Positions 1 through 4,205 of a DNA stretch of 9,294 bases are shown here, piece by piece (position 1 is the stretch's first letter; each line of letters starts with the position of its first letter). The position numbers were made by a program, and so were the translations under genes. Source of the stretch: an uncultured Olsenella sp. (lineage in GTDB: Bacteria > Actinomycetota > Coriobacteriia > Coriobacteriales > Atopobiaceae); the NCBI GenBank assembly GCA_947253595.1, contig CAMXZR010000066.1, positions 1-9,294 on the forward strand. Direction: 5' to 3'. Below the pieces are notes generated by a model. It was given only the letters and a program-made list of their open reading frames with translations, was not told the origin of the DNA and did no database searches.

Positions 1-450
1 ATGGCAGAGGAGCAGGGGCTCGCACCCAATGGGCCGCAGGGCGCCGAGGAGGAGCTCGACTACAAGGAGCTGTACGAGAAGGCCAAGGCGAACTCCCGCA
101 AGTGGGAGGAGCGCGCCAAGGCCAACAAGTCGGCCGCCGAGGAGCTCGAGCGCGCCAACGAGGCTGGCCGGAGCGCGGAGGAGCGCATCGCCGACCTCAC
201 GAGGCGCCTGGACGAGAAGGAGCGCGCCGAGGAGCGCGCCCGGATCGCCGCCGATGTCGCGTCCCGAAAGGGCGTCGACGCCAGCCTTCTGGTCGGCGAG
301 ACGCAGGAGGAGATGGAGGCGTGGGCGGACAAGCTGCTCGCGGCCTTCAAGAAGCCAGCCGCGCCGAGCGTGCGGAAGCCAGGGAGCTTCGCCGCAGGCG
401 ACGGCAAGGAAGGCGCGATGCGCGACTACGCGCGTGCGCTTCTCGGATAG
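1..450 (+). CDS. Phage capsid scaffolding protein
   Basis: This 149-residue protein probably acts as the internal scaffold that guides major capsid subunits into a prohead and is later lost. It is highly charged and almost entirely helical in character. Residues ~20-90 are rich in Glu, Lys, Arg and Ala with heptad-like spacing, so a long coiled coil is likely. The segment ANSRKWEERAKAN (residues ~30-42) resembles a signature I associate with scaffold proteins of Gram-positive phages. A Pro/Lys-rich linker (KKPAAPSVRKPG) near residue 117 leads to a short basic/hydrophobic tail, where scaffolds commonly contact the capsid protein. It lies directly upstream of the capsid gene, the usual place. 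No protease motif is visible, so it is not a protease-scaffold fusion. The ATG is the first base of the window, so neither its ribosome binding site nor a possible upstream start can be checked. Confidence 0.75.
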   Translation: MAEEQGLAPNGPQGAEEELDYKELYEKAKANSRKWEERAKANKSAAEELERANEAGRSAEERIADLTRRLDEKERAEERARIAADVASRKGVDASLLVGETQEEMEAWADKLLAAFKKPAAPSVRKPGSFAAGDGKEGAMRDYARALLG

Positions 451-465
451 AAGAGAGGAACCAAG

Positions 466-1344
466 ATGGCAAACGACACCAGAAAGATCAAGCTCCCCGG
501 CGAGGCGGTCACCGTCCTCCTGAACAAGGTGAAGGACACCTCCACCATCGCCGCGCTCTCGCCGAGCGCTCCACAGAAGTTCAGCGACAAGACCTACCTC
601 GTGTTCAACCCCAGCACGGAGGCCGAGGTCGTGGCCGAGGGCGCGAAGAAGAGCGGCTCCGACATCGACATCACGCCCGTCGTTGCCAAGCGCGTCAAGG
701 TGGTCACCACCACGCGCGTCAGCGACGAGCTGAAGTGGGCGGACGAGGACAACCAGCTCGAGATCGTGGAGAACATCCTCTCCGACCAGACCGCCGCGAT
801 TGGACGCGCCCTCGACTACGTCGCCTACCACGCGATTAACCCCAAGACCGGGCAGGCTCTGCCCGATTACACGTCCCTGGTCTCCCAGGCGTCCGTGGTC
901 AACGCCACCGAGTCCGGCTCCGCCGACATAGACTCCCTCGCGGAGAAGCTCATCGACTACGACATCAGCGGAATCGCGCTCTCCCGCCTCTTCGCCTCCG
1001 AGCTGCGTAAGCTGCGCGTCCCCTCCACCGGGATGCGCCTCTACCCCGAGATCCCGCTGAGCCTCAACGTGGGCAACCTCGACGGCATCCCTGCCGCCAC
1101 CTCCGGGACCGTCAACGGCCGCAAGGCCTCCGCCGCGACCAAAGTCAAGGCCATCATGGGCGACTTCGGCGCCATCAGGTGGGGCATGGTGCGCGACATC
1201 ACCTCCGAGGTCATCGAGTTCGGCGACCCCGACAACACCGGGCACGACCTCAAGGGCTACAACCAGGTCGCGTACCGCACCGAGGCCGTTCTGGCCTACG
1301 CGGTCCTCGACCCCAAGGCCTTCGCCGTCCTCAAGAGCGCCTAG
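466..1344 (+). CDS. Major capsid protein (HK97 fold)
   Basis: This 292-residue protein is the likely shell subunit of the head. The length fits HK97-fold capsid proteins without an N-terminal delta domain, consistent with a separate scaffold gene just upstream. Residues ~45-70 (FNPSTEAEVVAEGAKKSGSD) look like the E-loop region with the typical 'aeVVaEGa.k' pattern. Residues ~75-115 are the probable beta strand and spine helix (KVVTTTRVSDELKWADED). The C-terminal third carries the family-like pattern of a 'GDFGAIRWGMVRDITSEV' strand pair, then 'GDPDN', 'YNQVAYRTE' and a terminal 'LDPKAFAVL', matching the A-domain end of many siphophage capsids. An AGAGGA ribosome binding site at 454-459 lies 6 bases before the ATG. 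The gap to the scaffold gene is 15 bases. Whether subunits cross-link cannot be told from sequence alone. Confidence 0.9.
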   Translation: MANDTRKIKLPGEAVTVLLNKVKDTSTIAALSPSAPQKFSDKTYLVFNPSTEAEVVAEGAKKSGSDIDITPVVAKRVKVVTTTRVSDELKWADEDNQLEIVENILSDQTAAIGRALDYVAYHAINPKTGQALPDYTSLVSQASVVNATESGSADIDSLAEKLIDYDISGIALSRLFASELRKLRVPSTGMRLYPEIPLSLNVGNLDGIPAATSGTVNGRKASAATKVKAIMGDFGAIRWGMVRDITSEVIEFGDPDNTGHDLKGYNQVAYRTEAVLAYAVLDPKAFAVLKSA

Positions 1345-1350
1345 GAGGGG
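1344..1350 (+). promoter_or_regulatory. Ribosome binding site fused to capsid stop codon
   Basis: GGAGGGG begins on the last base of the capsid stop codon (TAG at 1342-1344). Two in-frame ATGs follow at 1351 and 1354. From the GGAGG core (1344-1348) the spacer is only 2 bases to the first ATG and 5 to the second, so 1354 is the more workable start. The same nine bases TAGGAGGGG recur at 3545-3553, before the tail chaperone gene. Confidence 0.65.
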
Positions 1351-1353
1351 ATG

Positions 1354-1575
1354 ATGGCAAGCCAGCTCGTGCAGAAGCTCTTCGTCCACAAGCCGGAGGA
1401 GGCGTCGCCCATCTGCCCGGGCAAGGTCGCTCTCTTGGCCGAGGACGGCGGGGCGCTCTTGGGGGCGCTCCCGAAGCTGGGCGACAAGGCCACGGCTGCG
1501 CAGACGCGGGAGGCGCACAACGCCCTCGTTGACGCGCTGGTGAAGGCCGGACTCGCCTACGAGGAGGTCAAGTAG
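1354..1575 (+). CDS. Small head fibre/decoration-like protein
   Basis: This 73-residue protein sits directly after the capsid gene. The N-terminal ~50 residues are a small Gly/Ala/Leu-rich segment (for example GKVALLAEDGGALLGALPKL). The C-terminal ~25 residues (TREAHNALVDALVKAGL) have the 'N.LV..L..AGL' pattern that ends many small proteins called head fibre proteins in phages of Gram-positive bacteria. By position and this C-terminal helix, a protein that decorates or binds the capsid surface is the best guess; a host-specific protein of unknown role is the alternative. An in-frame ATG at 1351 would add one Met, but its ribosome-site spacing is poor, so 1354 is preferred. The strong GGAGGGG site suggests high expression, as expected for a capsid-bound protein. 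The family call is resemblance from memory. Confidence 0.55.
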   Translation: MASQLVQKLFVHKPEEASPICPGKVALLAEDGGALLGALPKLGDKATAAQTREAHNALVDALVKAGLAYEEVK

Positions 1576-1578
1576 CAC

Positions 1579-1983
1579 ATGGCAGCGCTCGCCGCGATAG
1601 GGGACTACACCAAGCGCTACGGCACCGTCACCGACGAGGCCCGTGTGAAGGTGCTCCTTGAGGACGCCTCGAACCTGATGCTCTCGGCATACGAGGAGCA
1701 TTGGGGAGAGGCCTACGTGAAGGGCGCCCACACGGCGTTCGACCGCGCGGCGGCTGCGGTGTGCTGCAAGCTCGTCCACAACGCCCTGACGGCTCCCGAG
1801 GGCTACGAGGGGGCCACCCAGTTCAGCCAAGGTGCCGGGGGCTACACGGCCTCCGTCACCTTCGGCGGGGCGGTGGGCGACATGTGGCTGGGCAAGACCG
1901 ACCTCGCGGACTTGGGCCTCACGGGACAGCGCCGCAGGGTGCTGACCCCCGAGGAGCGGGACGAGGTGACGGACGATGCTTAG
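1579..1983 (+). CDS. Head-tail connector protein, Gp19/Gp15/Gp42-like
   Basis: This 134-residue protein probably forms the first ring added to the portal after DNA packaging. Residues ~1-65 are helical (ALAAIGDYTKRYG, then VKVLLEDASNLMLSAYEE), as in connector proteins with a small helical bundle. Residues ~80-105 hold the most telling segment, ATQFSQGAGGYTASVTFGG followed by GDMWLGKTDL. This resembles the 'FSqtaGpYs.s.tf.np.GdlYLtk.e...LGl' pattern of the Gp19/Gp15/Gp42 family. The C-terminus is acidic and probably flexible. It follows the preceding gene by 3 bases; the likely ribosome site GAGGAGG (1561-1567) lies inside that gene, about 11 bases before the ATG, somewhat long. The stop overlaps the next gene's start by 8 bases, suggesting translational coupling. 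Confidence 0.78.
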   Translation: MAALAAIGDYTKRYGTVTDEARVKVLLEDASNLMLSAYEEHWGEAYVKGAHTAFDRAAAAVCCKLVHNALTAPEGYEGATQFSQGAGGYTASVTFGGAVGDMWLGKTDLADLGLTGQRRRVLTPEERDEVTDDA

Positions 1984-2317
1984 CCTCATCAAGGGCGAGA
2001 CGGTCACGGTCGTGACCGATGGCGTTACCTACGACGAGCTGGGCGAGCCGACCTACGGGGAGGCGACCCGCGAGGAGGTCTCAAACGTGGTCGTCGCCCC
2101 CGGCGCGACCGCAGACTTGGACGCGTCCCGCCCCGAGGGCGTCACCGTGGCCTACACCCTCTGCTTCCCCAAGACCTTCACCGGAGAGCTGAAAGGCCGC
2201 TCGGTGGAGGTTCGCGGGGAGGCGCTTCAGGTCGTGGGAGACCCGCAGCGCTACACCGACGCCAACACCCCGACCCCGTGGAACCTGACCGTGGAGGTGA
2301 CCCGGACGGATGGCTAG
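1976..2317 (+). CDS. Probable head closure (stopper) / minor capsid protein
   Basis: This 113-residue protein is predicted mainly from its place between the connector and the neck protein, where siphophages encode the protein that plugs the portal and docks the tail. It looks like a small beta-rich fold. The N-terminus (LIKGETVTVVTDGVTYDELGEP) resembles the 'g.tVtv......D..G.p.' opening of head-tail adaptor proteins. The centre has alternating strands, including YTLCFPKTF and an acidic Glu/Gly stretch, and the end has the pattern LQVVGDPQRYTD, then PWNLTVEVTRTDG. The 'v.g.p..y....pt.wn..veV.r.dG' ending is common to adaptors of this type. The ATG overlaps the upstream stop by 8 bases (ATGCTTAG), and a GAGGTG-like site at 1964-1969 precedes it. 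I recognise a family style rather than a specific family. Confidence 0.6.
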   Translation: MLSLIKGETVTVVTDGVTYDELGEPTYGEATREEVSNVVVAPGATADLDASRPEGVTVAYTLCFPKTFTGELKGRSVEVRGEALQVVGDPQRYTDANTPTPWNLTVEVTRTDG

Positions 2318-2606
2318 GTGCGGCGTCAAGCTCAAGGACTACAAGTGGAAGCGGACGGGCTACGTCGAGGTCTTGGACTCCGCGCCCGTGCAGGCGCTGT
2401 GCGAGGCCCCTGCGCGGTCAATCGCTGCCGAGTGCAACTCCACCTACACCAAGGGCGCGAAGGAGCTGGGCACCGGGTACCGCGTCTTCAGGTCGCGGGG
2501 CAAGATGTCCAACTACTGCGGCGTCGCCACCGGCACGCCCCACGCGAACAACAGCGAGCACAAGCACAACCGCCTGAAGCAGGCGCTTGATTCGAGGAAG
2601 TCATGA
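2310..2606 (+). CDS. HK97 gp10-like neck / head-tail joining protein
   Basis: This 98-residue protein likely belongs to the neck, helping join completed head and tail. The layout matches short HK97 gp10-like proteins of actinobacterial phages: an N-terminal strand, a helix (residues ~24-42, APVQALCEAPARSIAAECN) with the 'l...A..iA..an' spacing, a Gly-Tyr turn followed by a strand (GTGYRVFRSRG), a 'GVATGTPHA' strand, and a closing helix with 'HNRLKQAL'. It has four cysteines (residues 4, 31, 42 and 70) in under 100 residues, more than I expect for a neck protein. The start overlaps the upstream stop by 8 bases (ATGGCTAG), the same geometry as the previous junction. Tail completion protein is the main alternative. 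The call rests on pattern and position. Confidence 0.6.
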   Translation: MARCGVKLKDYKWKRTGYVEVLDSAPVQALCEAPARSIAAECNSTYTKGAKELGTGYRVFRSRGKMSNYCGVATGTPHANNSEHKHNRLKQALDSRKS

Positions 2607-2947
2607 TGGACGTTGAGCGCGTGGTCGCCAGGCGGCTCATGGACGCCACGGGCGTCAAGGCGGTGCTTGAGGTGCCGGAGGACAGGCCGAGGGAGTTCAT
2701 ATCCGTGGAGCTCACCGGCTCAGGCCCCGGCCTCTACCCAAAGACATGCTCGCTGGCCGTGCAGTCGTGGGCGGAGACCCGCAGGCGGGCGGCGGAAATC
2801 GCGGGGCTTGTGGAGCAGGCGGTCTACGGGCTTGCCGACGAGCCGAACGTCTTTAAGGCCTACCCGGACGGCACCTACCGCTGGCCCGACCCGGATTCGA
2901 GGCAGGAGAGATACCAGACGAACGCAGAGCTGACAATCTGCGAGTAA
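2603..2947 (+). CDS. Tail terminator / tail completion protein
   Basis: This 114-residue protein probably forms the ring that stops tube polymerisation and makes the tail end that docks to the head. It begins with a helix (VERVVARRLMDATG), then strands with EVPEDRPREFISVELTG, and a central 'LAVQSWAETRRRAAEIAGLVEQAVYGL' region. The pattern 'l.vqsWA.tr..A..la..v...l' is typical of tail terminator proteins. The C-terminus (YPDGTYRWPDPDSRQERYQTNAELTI) matches their usual last strand, which follows a 'PD...R.RYq...el' stretch. Its position directly before the major tail protein fits. Two starts are possible: ATG at 2603 (ATGA overlap with the upstream stop) or ATG at 2606. The GAGGA site at 2594-2598 is 4 bases from the first and 7 from the second, so the second may be used. 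Confidence 0.72.
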   Translation: MMDVERVVARRLMDATGVKAVLEVPEDRPREFISVELTGSGPGLYPKTCSLAVQSWAETRRRAAEIAGLVEQAVYGLADEPNVFKAYPDGTYRWPDPDSRQERYQTNAELTICE

Positions 2948-2959
2948 AGGAGAGATGAA

Positions 2960-3547
2960 ATGGCCGGAACCAACAAGGAGTACACGGCGAACTCCACCGA
3001 CAACGTTTCCAGCACCAAGGGCGTGCGCGGGGGCTACATCTTCGTCGCCCCTGTGGGCACGAAGCTCCCAACCGACTTCAAGACCGCCCTCGGCCCCGAG
3101 TTCAAGGTCCTTGGCTTCATCAGCGCCGACGGCTACGCCGAGAGCGTCGAGAGCGACTCCGAGGACATGGTGGACATGAACGGCGACCTCATGGACAGCC
3201 CGCAGACCTCGCGCGTGGAGACCGCGACGCTGACGCTCGCCGAGATCAAGGCCACGACGCTCAAGCTCATGTACGGCGACGAGAACGTGACCGACAAGGC
3301 GGGCGTCATCACGGTACAGCACAACGGCAACTCGGGCGGAACGTGGGCCATCGTCCTCGACCTGCTCCTGAAGAACGACCGCAAGTGGCGCAAGGTCGTG
3401 CCCCTGTTCCAGTGCTCGGAGCTTGGGGACATGACGCTCGCGGTCGGCGAGCTCGCGGCCCGCGAGCTTACGGCCAAGTACCTGACCGACGAGAGCGGCA
3501 ACACCTGCTACGACTACATCCAGTCCACCGAGACGAACGCCGCATAG
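2960..3547 (+). CDS. Major tail (tube) protein
   Basis: This 195-residue protein is the likely tail-tube subunit, stacked as rings around the tape measure. It is beta-rich with an N-terminal low-complexity arm (NKEYTANSTDNVSSTKG). The 'GVRGGYIFVAPVGTKLPTD' and 'KVLGFISADGYAESVESDSED' segments resemble actinobacterial tail-tube proteins, which open with a 'G..yvAp.GT.lPtd....l...f..lG.is.dG' pattern. A helix follows (LTLAEIKATTLKLMYGDENV), then paired strands (TWAIVLDLLLKNDRKWRKVVP). The C-terminus loses structure after YDYIQSTE. A good ribosome site (AAAGGAGA, 2946-2953) begins inside the upstream stop codon, and the ATG lies 7 bases after GGAG. An out-of-frame ATG at 2955 is not used. Placement between terminator and chaperones is the standard order. 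High expression is expected. Confidence 0.87.
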   Translation: MAGTNKEYTANSTDNVSSTKGVRGGYIFVAPVGTKLPTDFKTALGPEFKVLGFISADGYAESVESDSEDMVDMNGDLMDSPQTSRVETATLTLAEIKATTLKLMYGDENVTDKAGVITVQHNGNSGGTWAIVLDLLLKNDRKWRKVVPLFQCSELGDMTLAVGELAARELTAKYLTDESGNTCYDYIQSTETNAA

Positions 3548-3553
3548 GAGGGG
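3547..3553 (+). promoter_or_regulatory. Strong ribosome binding site for tail chaperone G
   Basis: GGAGGGG starts on the last base of the tail-tube stop codon (TAG at 3545-3547) and lies 4 bases before the ATG at 3556, measured from the GGAGG core. This fixes the start of the chaperone gene at 3556; the frame is open further upstream, but only inside the tail-tube gene. Confidence 0.7.
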
Positions 3554-3555
3554 AC

Positions 3556-3852
3556 ATGAAGGAAGTCGTTTTCACGGTCGAGGGCGTGGAGGGGGAGTTC
3601 TCCTGCGACGCCGACCAGCTCACGGACTACGACACGGCAAAGCTCATGTTCAATGCCGACGGGGACATGGGCGCGCCGTTCGAGGTCATGGAGCGAATCT
3701 TCATGGGCCGCGACAGCGAGTACATGCGCAGGCTCGGCGGCAACGTGTCGCAAATCGACACCCTGGTCACGGCGGCGATGAACGCGGTGGGAGAGGACGC
3801 AAAAAACTCCTCGGCTTCGCCTCAGACCTCGAACGCCACCGGGGCGAAGTAG
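3556..3852 (+). CDS. Tail assembly chaperone, short form (lambda gpG-like)
   Basis: This 98-residue protein is the unshifted product of the tail chaperone locus. In lambda-type siphophages the short protein (gpG) coats the tape measure and, with the longer G-T form, recruits tube subunits; neither remains in the finished tail. The position between tail tube and tape measure is diagnostic. The protein opens with strands (KEVVFTVEGVEGEFSC) and continues as helices (LTDYDTAKLMFNAD, then PFEVMERIFMGRDSEYMRRL). The last residues, after a Lys-Asn pair at 83-84, form a Ser/Thr/Ala-rich tail that looks disordered and is replaced in the frameshifted form. It starts 8 bases after the tail-tube stop. 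The sequence itself is not one I recognise strongly; the call rests on location, size and the frameshift signal near its end. Confidence 0.82.
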   Translation: MKEVVFTVEGVEGEFSCDADQLTDYDTAKLMFNADGDMGAPFEVMERIFMGRDSEYMRRLGGNVSQIDTLVTAAMNAVGEDAKNSSASPQTSNATGAK

Positions 3853-4205
3853 TAGCGGACTTCCAGCAGTTCTACGGCATCGCCCTCCCGTTGGAGGGCG
3901 GGCCGCAGGACTGTGGGCGGATGGCGCTGCTCTGGAAGCACCTCCCGGCGGAGTCCAGGGCGGCACGCAGGCAGTGCCCCGAGCTTGAGTGGGGCGTGGA
4001 GGCGTACCTGCTCCGGCTCATCGAGAACGAGCTTGCGGGGCTTACGTGGGGCATGTCCGACCCCAAGAGGAGGCCTCCGAGGCCGCCCGAGCCGGTGAAG
4101 ATGCCAGGGGAGCTGGCGGAGGCGAGGGAGCGCAGGGACAGCGCCCTGCGCGACAAGGAGGAGATAACGAGGCTTCTGGGATTGGAGGGGCGCGTAGATG
4201 GCTAA
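3556..4205 (+). CDS. Tail assembly chaperone G-T, -1 frameshift fusion
   Basis: Translation from 3556 with a -1 slip on A AAA AAC (3801-3807) joins G to a downstream reading frame that stays open to TAA at 4203-4205. The product is 216 residues: 84 from the G frame and 132 from the T frame (read from 3807). The T part begins LLGFASDLERHRGEVVADFQQFYGI and includes LWKHLPAESR, then ELEWGVEAYLLRLIENEL and a 'LTWGMSDPKR' turn, ending in a charged helix. The 'aDf.rfYGi.L' and 'W.v.eyLLa.i...l..L.W' patterns are typical of the second half of tail chaperones in Gram-positive phages. In the lambda model the G part binds the tape measure and the T part brings tail-tube subunits; only a few percent of ribosomes shift. 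The T frame lacks a convincing start of its own, and its end overlaps the tape measure start by 8 bases. Confidence 0.85.
3789..3807 (+). promoter_or_regulatory. Programmed -1 frameshift slippery site with SD-like stimulator
   Basis: The heptamer A AAA AAC lies at 3801-3807 and is in the correct phase with the G frame: codons GCA, AAA, AAC, so X XXY YYZ is satisfied. It is the most conspicuous A-run in a very GC-rich region. A purine-rich GGGAGAGG stretch (3789-3796) upstream resembles a Shine-Dalgarno sequence, with 7 bases between GGGAG and the heptamer. An internal SD of this kind stimulates -1 frameshifting in the bacterial dnaX gene. A slip here moves ribosomes into the T frame. The motif and phase are seen directly; function is inferred. 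Confidence 0.87.
3814..3850 (+). promoter_or_regulatory. Downstream stem-loop of the frameshift signal
   Basis: CTTCGCC (3815-3821) is perfectly complementary to GGCGAAG (3843-3849). The stem extends by a G-U pair outside (3814/3850) and by U-G and C-G pairs inside (3822/3842 and 3823/3841), giving about 10 pairs around a 17-base loop. It begins 7 bases after the slippery heptamer, the usual distance for a pausing structure. The right arm runs up to the G-frame stop codon. A smaller competing hairpin, GGC-TTC-GCC at 3813-3821, is possible. Confidence 0.65.

Noticed and set aside
2955..3179. Alternative start ATG at 2955 before the tail-tube gene
   Set aside because: It overlaps the ribosome site and reads a Ser/Pro/Arg-rich shadow frame. 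The ATG at 2960 has better spacing and leads to the recognisable protein.
3343..3555. Upstream extension of the tail chaperone frame into the tail-tube gene
   Set aside because: The extension would be an Arg/Pro-rich shadow of the tube gene. The GGAGGGG at 3547-3553 and the ATG at 3556 define a much better start.
3891..4205. Independent translation of the T frame from TTG 3891 or ATG 3921
   Set aside because: Neither has a convincing Shine-Dalgarno site, and the conserved-looking DFQQFYGI segment lies upstream of both. It is reached only through the frameshift from the G frame.
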